Source of the DNA: Gonatopus flavifemur
Lineage: Eukaryota > Arthropoda > Insecta > Hymenoptera > Dryinidae
Direction of reading: 5' to 3'
Length of the DNA: 64,000 nucleotides
Assembly: GCA_018340375.1 (NCBI GenBank)
Contig: JAFFJZ010000001.1
Coordinates: forward strand, 30,744,001 to 30,808,000
Shown here in pieces: positions 35,843 to 49,600 of the stretch; positions within the stretch are counted from its first letter, which is position 1; each line of letters opens with the position of its first letter. The notes under the pieces were generated by a model. That model did not search any database. It was not told the origin of the DNA and saw only the letters and a program-made list of their open reading frames with translations. Position numbers and translations under genes: made by a program.

Positions 35843-38800
35843 ATGTTACACGTAAGGAAAATTCCATATCTTTGGACTAATTACGTACAATTTTCAAATA
35901 TTGTTTCTTATTTATTTATAAAATGGTGGAGTGCTCGTGAATTCGATTCATATCAAATTTTTTGGCAAAAAAAAACCCAGTGAAATCTCATATTTTAAAA
36001 CAGTGTTATTATTTGCAGAGCATATTGATTATCTGCTGTATAATAGCGGTGAATGGAGATGGATCTTCAAATGGTATGTATTTGTTACAGTTTCTAATTT
36101 CATTAAATTCTATTCAGAAGTTTATTAAAAATCTGGAATTGAAAGTTAAACGGTTTCCTATCGGACTGACGATGGACTTGACATTGGAGTCACAATGATT
36201 GCGTGTCGAATACAATCTTTCTTCGTACTAGTTACGCGGAGTACAGTTTCCTTCAGCAGTAATTATTATCGTATCAATGTCAAGTGCGTATTCTAATTTC
36301 TATTCTCCTTTCCATTTTCTTCACAATAATATCTACAATTCAAGTAATTTTTACCATTCAATTTCTTATATACCGTTCACAAAAGAAAGACGACTATGTT
36401 CAAACGTACGATAAAGTTGAATGTGGTGGAACCCAATCATCCCAGATAGGGCTAAAGTCTCAGCCAGCACATAATATTGCAGCGATATTATCGCTAACAT
36501 TCAGGCTCCTGAGTGGGTTGAGCGCAGAGAATTTCTCCAAGTGTTCAATGCGAATTCCTTTTGCGTATATCAAGTCAGCAAAGTGCTCCTAGATCTGCTT
36601 TTATATTACTAGCGTACACGGAGAAAAAGGAATTCGTTGTGGCAGCGAAATCTACTTTTGCTGGGTTCCTTTTGCCAGAGCAGCAAATTTTTCGCTGTGA
36701 CAGCAAACTATTTGCTGTTCCAGCAACCTTGTTAGCTGCGACAGCGAATTTTTAGCTGTGGCAGCAAAAAATGTTTGCTATCCCAGCAAAATTTGTTTGT
36801 TATTCTGTATATAATACTGAAAATTTGCTGGCGGAGCAAACATTTTTTGCTACCACAGCTAAAAAATTGCTGTCGTAGCTAACACGATTGCTGTTATAGC
36901 AAATTTTTAGCTAGGTCAGCAAAAAATTTTGCTATTCTATATATAATACCTCGATTTGCTGCGTCAGCAAATTTTTTCTCTCCGTTTACGTATAAACAAC
37001 GTAGAATTTTACCAGTATTTTGTTCCTGCCGGATGCCATAGTATGCATATAATTCAATGTATAACACTACTCAATCGTTCCCAATTCCATCCGTAAATTA
37101 AGGGGGTATTCTGATCCAGAATTTTGGATCAAAGTTCAAACTTTTAAGGACATGTTTTCAGGAAGATTTTGTGAGGAAATGTGAGTACAATGCACCATTG
37201 TAACACCTACGCTGTAAGAAGTCCGACTGAATTTCGCTGCATCTTACTTGAAAAATTGACTGCAATTCAGTCTTTCCCATTCTGTCAGCATTTGTTTTCA
37301 GGGCTTAATTCCAGATGAAACAGGGCTAGTTTTGGCTGCATCTTGAAATGAACTTATATGCAGAATCAAAGCAAGTTTTACTCTTTACTGTGTAGACTGT
37401 TTGAAATTGTGCTCGAATCTTCAAACGCGTTTTTCTCGAAACTACTTTTTTCGAAACGGTGTGCATGATACCTCAAGTTCTACTCAACTGATTTACTTGA
37501 AATTTGGCACAGAGCTGCTTTATACATATCGCAGTATCGTGCTACGAGTTTTTTGAAAAATTTCTTCGTTTGTTTCCCTTCAAATCACAAAAAGCGAATA
37601 AAATCAGGGAACAAACGTGACTTGTTTTTTAAACCGCTCCCATTTCGTGAAAAAAAATTTTTCTTAAACAAATTCTCCGTAGTGCGATAGCTACATCCTT
37701 CATCTTCAGGAATTTACAAAAAAAATGTTTTTCAGATCACTAGGTGAATTGGAATCCTGCACACCAGGTCACGAAAATTTTTTATGAGCTCTCACTTTGC
37801 CGGTCTGCAGTTTCTTTAATTTTGATTTTTTAAAATAATTTTCCTAATTTTTTGAGATCTTAAAATGTCAATAAATAACTGATTATAGGGATACTAGCGT
37901 CGGTAACGGACCTCTCTTTCTATCATATGATTCTGTCCCTTTCTAACCAATGACGTGAGTTACCGACGCTAGTAGCCCGTTAAGTGGATACTAGTGCCGG
38001 GACGCTAGCCATTTCGTATTGGCCAGTTTATTCAAAAACTATTGAATTAATTCATCCAAACTGAGGTTCCAACGATTCTGTAAGCCATGAGGAATCTTTA
38101 GAAACTTAGTTTGTACGAATTAATCCAGTAACTTTTGAATAAACTAGCCAATACGAAATGGGTAGCGACCCGGCACTAGTATCCCCTTAGGAGATGGATA
38201 GTAAAAATATTTATTGCATTCTTTTTATGGCGTCCGAAAAAACACCAAAAATCTGGGTGTCTAAACCAGAATACCCCCTCAAGCACCATATGTACCAGGA
38301 ACTTTGAAATGTATGAGTCGATGGTAACATCGCTGCCAGAAGGACTGCCTTGAATTTGTTGGCTGGGTATAGAAAACTTTCAATGACCTAGATATAGCAC
38401 AGAATCCGTGAAGAGTTCTTTAAGAACTTCATTTGAACTTTAAAATTCTCCAAGAATTCATCCATCCGTTGATAAACATAACGTACAAATGAAAACTGAT
38501 TTTTCAAAAGTTGTTGAGATTTTCGGTTGATGAAACATGACAATGTTTATCAATAATTTATTTATGGTTTTAGGATACGCTGCCGATAGAGAAACTCAAA
38601 CTTCATACGATTACAGCAACAGTCTCGTGAACGGAAGATACCTGGATGGAAAAAGTAGTTATAAAAATATAGGAGACAACATTTACCAGGGTGGAATAGT
38701 CGTAGGACAACGATATAGTAGTTCAATGGGTCCTAGCAGTCCACATGATCAACCCAACGAAGATAGTGTTGCTAGTAATTCGTACACCGGATATTCCACA

Positions 38801-40015
38801 AGCACTAATTTTGACAATGGTTTCACAGGACATTCCAGTCATCCTTCGTACAAAGGATATACCAAGGATTCAAATTCTTACTTGTCATCAAATTTAAAGG
38901 AATATTCAGATGGAAGCCATAGCGAGACTCCTATGTATGAGAAGTATACTTCGGGATATTACGTTGGTAACAATAACGAAGGAGGATACTCTCATGGAGG
39001 ATACTCAAATGCTGCTGGAGATTACCCAAGCAGTGGTATCGGTGTTGGTAATAGTGGCAGTGTCAGTAGCGGTAGTAGTAGCAGTAGTAGTATTAATAGT
39101 GGTACTGGTCTTAGTAGTAGCGGTACTAGCGGTACTAGCAGTAATAATGGAGGATCTGCTTATCAACTAGGATATTCGGGTAGCCATGGAGGAATAAACA
39201 TGGGAGAATATTCCAACGGTCATGTGTTGTCTCAGTATCCCACAAATACCCCCGAAACCTCTGCGGATACCGTCAGGTACGTGACAGCTGGAAATGGCGC
39301 ATCATCCGCTTCAAGCGACTACACATTCGGAAAGCATAAACTCAGCGGTTACACTTCGCCTATGAGTGGACATAAATACGGAAGCGACGTATACCCTTTG
39401 CCAACGTCATCCGATATGCGTTACCATCGAGGAAATCATAGTCCTAGTTTACATTCGGGTTCACCTTTGAGTATGATTTTTCGTTCAGGAAGTTCAGGAT
39501 CTTCGGGATCCTCCGCAAATGGTTATTACATGTTCAAACCTAACGTATACGCCTTAGACAAAACGAACACCAAATACGGAGACAGCAAATATTATCCAGG
39601 TCACCTACCTACGTCTAATACAGCTTTGAATTATTTCACGAGAGATCAAGATACGGAATATTCACCTGGCAGTTATACTAAAGGCAACGCAAAGATTATT
39701 TTGATTAAAGAGAACAGACCAATGAATTACATGGATCGCATTCGTACTACGAGCGGATCTTATATTAATGGATTGTCCGTTGTACCCTCATCATCTTCTT
39801 CTTCTTCTTCTTCTCCTTCCACAGTTCCTTCATCTGCGACTATCGGTGGAAGCTACAAGACCAAAGGAAGCATTTACAACAGAGCATATTCTCCAACCTC
39901 AAATTTTGTTCCAGGTTTAAGCAATAGCGGAGCCTACACAACGACCTACAATGACGCTTATATACCTAGACCACACAGCCCTTACAGCCCCACCAACGGA
40001 CGTATATATTCTTAA
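35843..40015 (+). CDS. Secreted Ser/Gly/Tyr-rich structural protein, 501 aa
   Basis: Three exons fit in phase: 35843-35851 (codes M L H only), 36019-36073, and 38574-40015 (1506 nt with stop). A signal peptide of about 16 residues (MLHSILIICCIIAVNG) is split by intron 1, a common arrangement in insect cuticle and silk-like genes. The mature chain is disordered and rich in S, G, Y, N and T, with GYS, SSG and HGGYS words, a Ser/Gly tract encoded at 39051-39150 and a polyserine run at 39788-39820. No chitin-binding RR motif, few charged residues, almost no cysteine. A cuticle, silk or eggshell-type role is inferred from composition only. Intron 2 is 2.5 kb and holds several transposons (36617-36986, 37102-38278). 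AATAAA at 40411 is a candidate polyadenylation signal. It converges with ARMC9. Confidence 0.85.
36617..36986. mobile_element. TA-flanked MITE made of CAGCAAA repeats
   Basis: CACGGAGAAAAAGGAATTCG at the left, CAGCAAATTTTTTCTCTCCGT at the right, TA outside the left and a probable mutated TA at the right. The interior consists of some 20 copies of GCTGNNNCAGCAAA-like words on both strands. Open frames across it (rich in A, F, V) are repeat artefacts. It lies in intron 2 of the secreted protein gene and is related to 3255-3790. Confidence 0.8.
37888..37978. mobile_element. Small GGGATACTAGCG foldback, nested
   Basis: GGGATACTAGCGTCGGTAAC pairs with GTTACCGACGCTAGTAGCCC [spanning 37959-37978]. 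About 91 bp. It lies next to 37984-38186, inside 37102-38278. Confidence 0.65.
37984..38186. mobile_element. GGATACTAGTGCC foldback, nested, TTAA-type
   Basis: GTGGATACTAGTGCCGGGAC at the left and CGACCCGGCACTAGTATCCCC at the right, TTAA before and TTAG after. The arms pair for about 80 bp (CATTTCGTATTGGCCAGTTT against complement). Same terminal family as 54025, 54275 and 59896. Confidence 0.8.
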
Positions 40016-40600
40016 AAGGAGCAATCCACACCGAACCCTGTATATATTCTTTTCGTATCTATTTTATTTATCTGCGTATTTTGTTACAATTGTACAAATG
40101 TTTTATCGTACGATTAATTACTATTACGTTTATTTAATTTTATCTACGCGAACCAATGAACATATTATTACCAATGTTTTCGTGTTGTGGGTGGAGGCGT
40201 TCTTAGAAGTTTTGGTTTCGCCAGAAACGCTTCTTGCGCACTTGTATTACATTCGAAATCCGTTTTTCTAATGACATCGCTCATCGTCCCGTTACTCTCG
40301 CTATCGTTAGAATTTCTGAAAAATCATTTTTGAATGCGATAAGGTGTGATCAAATACGAAACAGTGCATATTATCACATTCAAAAATTAAAACTAGTTTA
40401 TAGAACAAATAATAAATAATTTACATAGGCTGTATTTTGAATTCGATGGAAGAAAAACTCAAGTAGCGAATGTGCATTTATAAGATGCGTTTGACGTGCG
40501 TGTGCCGTTTTGTTTTTGTTTTTTTTTTCATTTTCACTCACAATGAGGCTATACTGCTGAAGGGCTCCATTTCTAAAAATATATATCGAATCATGTTATA

Positions 40601-43600
40601 TTAGATATAAGTGAAGAAAGTTGTAGCGATGTTTTGGTTGAAAACTGAATTTACGTTACCAGTGAGCATGGTATCGGAAACCGATTGTGCATCCACGGAA
40701 GATGTTATCGTAGTAGTGGCGCTACTTTCTCTGAAAATGATTATATGAGATGAGGCAGTTTTTATCATTCGAATGAATATATCAAAATGTTTTACAACAC
40801 ACTTGGAATTCGGATTTGTGTTGACGTATGTCTTCAAGTTATCACCCGCTGCTACTCTATTCTGATTCGACTTGTTCAATCGTGTGATACTATTAATAAT
40901 TTTCTGATCTGAGTTTTTCAATACCTCCTTGAAATTTTTCATGCGAATCATGAAATAAATGACATTTTATACATGTCAGGGATAAATACGAGCTATGCGA
41001 AAAATACCTTAGGAGAAATTACGGGAAATTGATTCTTGGAATTCGGTGACTTTGGATTTACAACAATTTGTACCGGTTTTAATGTTATCGTACCATTTCC
41101 CTTCGATTTGAATATTCTGAATAGATATAATGAAGTTGAAAATATATCTGAAAATTCCAAAATAACAATATGATGTTGTGTTTTTTATTACAACATACCT
41201 TAATAATGAACTCTTATCATTGAGTTTGGAAGATTGTTGCGACGGCAGGTTTTTTTGTGAAGTTTCTCCATCCGAGAGGAGAATTGGAAGTGTGTAACAA
41301 GTGACGAGCAATGCTTCCCCGTATGATTCACCTGGTTGGATTTGGACTGGATCCTCTTCTTCTAATTCATTTTCCAAAACGTCTAATTCTTCCTAAATGT
41401 ATTTAAAATATTATTACTCTTATAGCATATTCACTCAGCCCTTAATATTATAGCAATATTGCAATAATTATTGCGTTATTTGTGCTGAGTGCACTGTTAG
41501 AAAAAAAAAATTGGAATTTTCCGGCACCAAGGAACTGGAAAATCTCTGTTCATGACGAATTTTTCAGCTTACGTACAAGAAAATTCCTGTTGTGCCGAAA
41601 TTTTTCCGTATCTTACATGAAAATTCATGTTTTTTCTTCAATTTTCCAGTATAAATACAAGAATTTTTTGATACGTGTGCTAAAATTTTCATGATTCGAA
41701 TGTAAATTTTCAGTACAAATTTATAGGTTAAATGCTCTCAGTACGGTACTAGAATTTTCCCGAAGTTTTTTTTCACAGTGTGGGTACAATTTCGTATGGA
41801 TATATAATAATTTTAGATCACTGCAATATTGTAGTAATATTGCTGTCAATTTTCTAATATTACAACATTTCAGGAATGTTACAGAAATATTACTGTAACC
41901 TAAAAACGCAGACATTAAAATGAATTTTAATTCCATTTCATCAAATTAACAAATTCCTCCTTGGTATCTGATTAAATCAAGTGAAAAAAACTGAATCCTC
42001 TTCTTTAAATGAATTGATGAATTCTTTATAAATCTTCAAACAACTTACATTATCCTCATCAGTGATATCTTCTTCTTCCATACAATTTTTGTACTCACGC
42101 CTATGAATTTTCAAAAGATGATCCAAATGCTTTCTGAAAAAGGGGGAAAAGAGAACATATGATCGAGTTGGAAACAAAATTTCAATACCGGTCAAATACG
42201 AAGTAATGTCATGAGAAAACCTTAGTTCTCCACTTCTCCTTTGTCGATAATGTTCTAACAACGATGACAAATCCATCTTCTTCGCTTGATTATTGATTTT
42301 ATGATCCGATAAAAAATTATTCAATGCTCCATTAATGTACGGCAAGGCCTAATAAACAGGAAAAACACTCATCATGCATGCATTTCGATAATAAATTGGA
42401 CCGGTCAGGGACTTACAGATGTATTATCTATCGACAAAAGAGTCATCAATGTAGAGACTACTATCGAACTTATCCTGGATGCTCTCAACAATGCTAGTCG
42501 ATGTAAAGAAAGATTCATAAGAAGCGCAGTCGCATATTCTAATCTGTAGGAACTCATTGTTTGATTAGCCATCGACAAGTGACAAATCAACCATTCTACT
42601 AATCCAGTTTCAATCATGTACAATCTTTGTTGTTTACGTAATGATAATTTTTGTAATGTTGCTAATATCATATCACATGTTATGACGTCCATTCCATCGT
42701 TTTCTAAATATTGAATCATCTGAAACATCATAAATATGGAGAATAAACATATGCTTTCAAAAAGGAGGATCAGAGATCCAACCCAGACAGCAAAGTGCTA
42801 GAAAAGTTCGCAACAACTTTCCCACAACACGGAGCAACTGTTGTTGGGAATTTGCGTTGGAGGTTGCGTCGCCAAATGCGCAGCAAAATGCAGCAAATAT
42901 GGAAGTTGTTGTCATTATGCTACGAAGATGTTTGGATACATGGAGCTATGACACGTGAGATCAAACAATCCTCCAACAACAAAACACAAACTGGTGCAGC
43001 AACACTGAAGCAACAGTTGCACTGCAATTTTTGCTGTCAGGGCAGGGAAGTCATTTGCGGTTTCTCGAAAATCTGATCGCGATAGAAAAAACCTTGCTAA
43101 AAATGTGAGACAGTGACAAAAAATTGTTGTTAGGCTTTGAACGGTTTTTTTCACGTGAAATCCCGGCAAAAACTGACAAACTTTTTACCCGGTTTGATTC
43201 GGAATTACCACATGGGAACATCCTGTCAAAAACTGATGGCGATTTGTTGGGACGACTCTGTTTGAAATTCACAAACTATGATATTCAGTCAAAAACTAAC
43301 AAACATTTTTCTGCCAAGTTTACCAACTCGGTAATTTTGGACAAAACCGGGTAAAAAGTCCATTAGTTTTTGCTCGGATTTTACGTGAAAGAAACCATTC
43401 AAGATCAATTTTTTGTGTTATCTGGGGTTCTGCTGGGAATCTCTAAATTTTGTGAAATAAAATGTCTTTATAATTTAAAAAATCCAGAAACGTACTTCAT
43501 ATACGAATTTTAAAATATTATAAACTCACAAAATTGATGACAGTAGGTCCTAACGATAAATAATCTCTCCCACATCTCAAAGACGCAAAAGCATTCAAAA

Positions 43601-46600
43601 GTCTCATCGTTGTCTGTTGCAAATAACGAGTTGTATATACAATTTCTGGATTCAACAAATGAGATAAAACTGATTTTCCTGTATCATTTGCAATCGAGCC
43701 ATGGAGACCAAATAAATCAGCGCTAATGTATTCATGGATGGCTTCATCCCGATCAACAGGTTGACTGAGTGTTATTTTCTGAAAAGAGTCGATGAATTTA
43801 TGAATCTGATATCTAAACTTGAAAATTGTGTTGTTCTGCATACCCAACGCAATGCCTGCAGCAACAATAATTTTGTCCTTATACTTCCATTAATTAGATG
43901 TAATTTAATCTTTTTGAAATTTAATAATTTTGGGGAAACGGATGAAACGTTGATCATAGACGACATTACCGCATTCACCTCCGAATGGGACTGAAAATTA
44001 TATATATATATATTGCCTTTTGTGTTCAATCCTTCATTCTTCAGAGTTAAATAAGATGAAATTTTGAAAAATTTACTTCTGAATTGTCTCGTATATTTTT
44101 ATTGAACAAATCTGGAAATATATTGATACAATTTTCAAGCATCCTTTCCAAATCAATATTCTGATCTCCGACTAAGGATTCCAATGTCATCGTCAATTCC
44201 CTAGCAACTCCCATCAATTTATGATAATCTCCGTGTAACCTGTGGAATCTTGATTTCAATTTTCGATAATTATTATGAACATTACATAAATGTGATTTGA
44301 TTAACGATAATTCCTGTCTACATTGAACCAATTGTTTATCTCCATTATCGTTTGGTGTGTTTGAATTTTCTTGTTGTTGAAGTAAATGATGATTTTGAAA
44401 ACAATTCATAAGGGTTGGCATACCACTGATACGAGTTTGCGTACTTCTACAAATATGAACATTTATTTTCAAACATTTTCAAATGATCGGCTTGATTCTA
44501 TAGTCATAAAATTAGATTTACCTTGAGTGTAGATTTTGATTCATCAAACTTGGAGTTGTATCATTTCCTAGAAAAGAAGGTATTTTTCTGTCGTTCGGTA
44601 TTATGACCATAGGACTTTTAGAATGTTCGTTTAATATTGACCGTTCTGATGGTAGACAAGTCACGTACGATGAGTTGTCCGATTCGTTTTGTTTTGTTGA
44701 ATTTTGTATTTTGTTCAAAATCTGAAAGAATGAGATAGAGAACTTTTGAAATACAGCAATCAATGCTTTTTTCCTAATATCAACTGCATAACGTACAAAA
44801 AGTTTGCGTATTAACGCATTCATTATTATTATTATTAAGATTGTTCTATGTGAACATTGAAGTTTGAAATTATTTTATTAAAACGGATGTTTTAACAGAA
44901 CTGAATGTTCTAACAGAATCCTGAATATTGTACTGAATTATTGAATTCATTTAAAGATCCCTAATAGATATATTTTATGCTCAAAAATTACTAGACTAAA
45001 TTTAGATTACTCCCTTGTTGAAAATGCCAGATAGAAATGCACTCACTGGAAGATTTCCTTCTGACAAGAATGAAACGTAGTTTTGTCCCGCCACAAAGAA
45101 GAAATTTTGTTGATTCAAGTGAAACTTGCTAATCTCAAGAAAATTTTACTTGAATCATGGAAATTTTTTCTTGTTGGTGGGACAAAACTACGTTTTATTC
45201 TTGTCAGAAGGAAACTTCTTTGTGGGTGTGAATTGAGATGGACAAAAACCGTCTATGACTTTGAATCCGGTTCTTATCTAATTTTTGGAGAAAACACCCA
45301 TCGATGGGTTTCGTCGCGTCGATGTAGAATTTGAGTGGCAACCCAGAAAAACCAAAATTAGTCATTGTCTAAAAAATTTCCACTGGATATCTTAAAGATG
45401 TCTTATGCAACAGCGTTCACTGTCTTCAAGATATCTTCAGTAAGTAATCCAAAAGACGTCTAAAAGAGACCTGAAGACATCTTTTAGATTTCTTGACTGA
45501 AGATATCGTAAAGACAGTGAAAATGGTTGCATAAGACATCTTTAAGACATCCAGTGGAAATCTTTGAGACAATCAAAAATTTGTGCTGCCTTGGGAATCG
45601 GTGGATGAACGGCTGCTTGACCTTGATTTTCATGCGGACTTTTCTTCGCTGCCTTCCACGTCGCTTCTCCGACGAGTAACCGTTCATCCACCGATTCTCC
45701 ACCTGAATTTCATATCGAGCCAACGTAGCTGTTCTATGAGTTGTATTATTCATTAAGCTAGCCGCAAGCTAGCAGCCGATTGATGTAACCTTTGATTCGC
45801 ATCAATTTTAATGTCTTTCATATCAAAAATTGATTCAGTGGCTTCCAACCATATAGTTTGGCTACTTGGACATCGAATAAAACAATTCCATCAAAAGTTA
45901 CATCAATCGACTGCTAGCTTCACCCTCATAGCTGTTTTGTGTGTGTTTAATCCGTTCCAGATTGGATTTTTCATGTTCATTGAAAAGTATTTACAAATGT
46001 ATATTCTATTATCTGCGGTCAGAGCTACATTTTGGAATAAATCAATCACGTTACACCCGAGATTCTCGATCTTGCGATCAGAGTTGCAGATTTATACGCT
46101 GCACGCACAAAAAGTTTGTATTCTGACAAGAATGAAACGTAGCTCAATGAACAAAAAGATATCTTAGAGATATCTTTAAGAGGTCTAAACGGATCTTGAG
46201 ATATCTTAAGATTTTTTCTTAAAGTTATCTTTGAGATACATGAAAGATGTCTTATGCAACATAATTAGATAACTTAAACGTGTCTTGTGAGATATCTTTT
46301 AAGAATCTTTTGCAAGATGGAATTGAGATCATCGTGCAAACTCTCATTTTAGACATCTTTGGGATATCTTTAATATATTCTCAAGATATCTCCAAGTTAT
46401 CTCCAAGATACGTTTGAGATCCCTTTACGATATATTCAAGATGCCGTAAACAAATAATAATTTTCAATTAACATAAAAAAAAGATTTTCCCCGAAATTTT
46501 ACTGTACTTTCTATCAGTTTGTATTTGAGATATGTTTTTCCTGTCTGAGAGATTTTCATTCCTTGTCAAGAACCGGTGTTAACAGCTTGAGCGAACGCGC

Positions 46601-49600
46601 CATATGATAATATAGTGGCTTATGATCACTCAAGGGGGTCAATAGAATTAGACAAGCCAAATAGACACATTCGAAAAAAATTTTTTTTTCATCAAGAACT
46701 TGTTATTCAATCACAATGAAACTTTGTAGGATTGTTAACATAACATCCAAATATATGAATGAATTTTTTTGGTAATTTTTCATCGCAAAACGGCGGCAGT
46801 AGGGTGGCTTGAAAATAACCAATGAAAACAATCGGCGAGCAAGCTGGTGGCCAAAGTTTTCATCTGAAAAATTTTGTAAAAAATAGTTACAGTTTGTCTG
46901 TAAACCTGAAGAAAGTGAAAAATTAAAAAAATTCGACGACGATAAAATCGACAACCTGTAAGGATCGATGTTGTCGAAAAACCTCCGCCAGCTGTCGAAT
47001 TTTTTTGTTTTTCATTTTCTTTAGGTTGACAGACAAACTGTAACTATTTTTTGACAAAACTTTTCTTGGTCGAAATTTTTCAGATGAAAACTCTGCCCGC
47101 CGATTTTTTTTATCGGTTATTTTTAAGCCACCCTATCGCCGCCATTTTGCGATGACGAATTATCAAAAAAATTTATTCATATACTTGAATGTTATGTTAA
47201 AAAACCTACAAAGTTTCATTGTGATTGAATAAAAAGTGTCTGATAGAAAAAAATTTTTTCAAAATGCGTCTTTTTGGCTTGTCTAACCCTTAAGGTAGTT
47301 CTCCGGGAGAATTCAGGATCAAATTAGAACAATTATTGTCAAGGAGAGCACCAAGGTCGAAGGAATTCGATAATCATATTCGTTGCGACTTATATTCTTA
47401 TTTATGACAAAACAAGAACCAACTCGAAGTATAAATAAACAACCTTGTAACAACAACGCGAAATTTGACATGGTTTTTCCTTAAAAAATTTTTATTTTTG
47501 ATCCGTTTATGACTTATGAGGGCTCATTTTGTTCCTTGTGAGATTTAAAAAACTTTTACCATGGGAATTTTTTAATATGAGTCATCATGACACTGTCACA
47601 CGCTTTTGTTTATTAATGGTAAAATACATTCCTATAAACATAAGCGCGTGACAGTGTCATGATGACTCATATAAAGAAATCCCCATGGTAAAGGTTTTTT
47701 GAATCTCACAAGGAACAAAATGAGCCCTTATAAGTCATGAAAGGATAAAAAATAAAAATTTTTAAAGAAAAAAACCATGTCAAATTTCACGTTGTTGTTA
47801 CAAGGTTGTTTATTTATACTTCGAGTTGGTTCTTTTTTAGTCATAAATAAGAATATAAGTCCCAACGAATATGATTATCGAATCCCTTCAACCTTGGTGC
47901 TCTGCTTGACAATAATTGTTCTAATTTGATCCTGAATTCTCCCGGAGAACAACTACCTCAACATGCACACCTCTTTCTTCGAACGTAACATGCACACTAG
48001 GGTCACGGTGACCCTGTTGATTTTCAATTGTTTATAATTTTGCAAGAATGAATGATAAAAATATGAAACAATTCTGAAGTGTAGTAGAAACATTGAAGAA
48101 GAGGTCTAAATAATGACAACTGAATTTTTTTGTTATCGACATTGCAGACAAAATTGTTGAAAAATTCAAGTTTTGCAAAAATGATGTGTTTATTGAAAAA
48201 AAGTTAAGTTTTTGAGTCTTGAATATTGAGGCCTAATATTGTACATGTGTCATGTTCAGATGTGTAACTTTGAGGGAAAAAATATTAGAAATGTGAATTT
48301 TCATGAGTGTATTTATTCTGATGATTGAACAAGTGGGCTTTTCTGAGGGAAACTCACATATCATGCACACCAGGGTAACCGTAACCATGTGTGATTAATG
48401 AAGTACGTTTTGTCAATGTTTAGAAAACGTCCCATTGTAGTATGGGAATTAATGAAAGTCGAAAATATAAATTCGTTTCACTCACCTCGCTGATTAAAAA
48501 ACACAGTTTTTTCAACTTATAAAAAAGATCACTTTTCACGTCAACTAACGTTGCATGCACTCCAGGGTCACACAGACCCTACGTCAACATTCAATAGCTG
48601 TCAAATAAACATTGAGCAGTTAATTTGACCTGCCTATGGTCATTGTTGTCACTTTATAATCAAATTCGATTTTAGATGGCGTTACTTATGGAATTTTCAA
48701 ACAGTAACATGTACTATTTGACGCTTTAATTCGTTTACAGGATCACTGTGACCCTGGTGTGCATGTTAAGGGCTAATTGTATTGACCTCCTTATGGGCAT
48801 AACGTTATACAACTGGTCAAATTTTCGTTTTTGTAAAACTTCTCAAAATGTATTTCATGAAAAGGTCTGGAATTTCCGAGGAATGAATTCAATATTTCAT
48901 TTAACGTTGTACAGAATCCAAATTTGAAGAAAAATTTTCCACAAAATTTTCTTATGGAAAATATCTTGACTTCATAACTTTAAGATATCTGAAAGAGATC
49001 TTTGAGATGCACCCCAAAGATATCTCAATTAAGATGTTTTGAAGATATCTCGTATCCATCTCAAATTCAGCATCCTAATTTCAGTTCTCAAAGTTATCTC
49101 AAAGATATCTTCACGATAGGTCTTGGAGATATCTTTGTAAAGAATCGCTGGAACCACTGCATCCCACACAGCACTCGTTGTCTAACAGATATCTTCAGGA
49201 ATAATCAAGAGCAATGCAAGAAGTCTTATACAACATGCATAGACATCGTTCTTACTTCTGAAAGATGTCTTTAAGAACGTTTCTAAAAACCTTTTAGAAA
49301 TTCCTGACAGATGTCTTCTAGAAAATTTTAAAAAGTTTCTTCGAACGTTTTTGAAGATATCTTCTAGAAGTGAGAACAGTTTAAGACTTCTGAAAGATGT
49401 CTATTCATGTCGCATAAGACTTCTTGCGTTGTTCTTAATTATTTCTGAAGATATTGTTCAGACAACGAGTGCTGTGTGGAATCTTTCAAGTATTTTACGG
49501 AAGATATCTTCGTTCCATAACTTGAAGATTTCTAAAAGAAATCTTTGAGATGTGTCTCAAAGATATCTCAATTCGGATGTTTTCAAGATATCTTCTATTC

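Larger units (their letters stand above)
37102..38278. mobile_element. TTAA-type element, GGGGGTATTCTG ends, 1.18 kb
   Basis: GGGGGTATTCTGATCCAGA at the left and CTAAACCAGAATACCCCC at the right, flanked by TTAA and TCAA. No transposase. It contains two smaller TTAA-type elements with GGATACTAG ends near its right side. It lies wholly within intron 2 of the secreted protein gene. Confidence 0.8.
46634..48790. mobile_element. TTAA-type foldback hosting two nested elements
   Basis: GGGGGTCAATAGAATTAGAC at the left, and GTCTAA...(insertion)...TAATTGTATTGACCTCC at the right, flanked by TCAA and TTAT (decayed TTAA). The arms are about 300 bp (CAAGCCAAATAGACACATTC against GAATGTGTC-like words near 47260). 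The right arm is split by 47287-48772. Confidence 0.75.

Noticed and set aside
38910..39170. Hydrophobic 86-residue frame (V/A/L repeats)
   Set aside because: Out-of-frame reading of the Ser/Gly codon repeats of the secreted protein.
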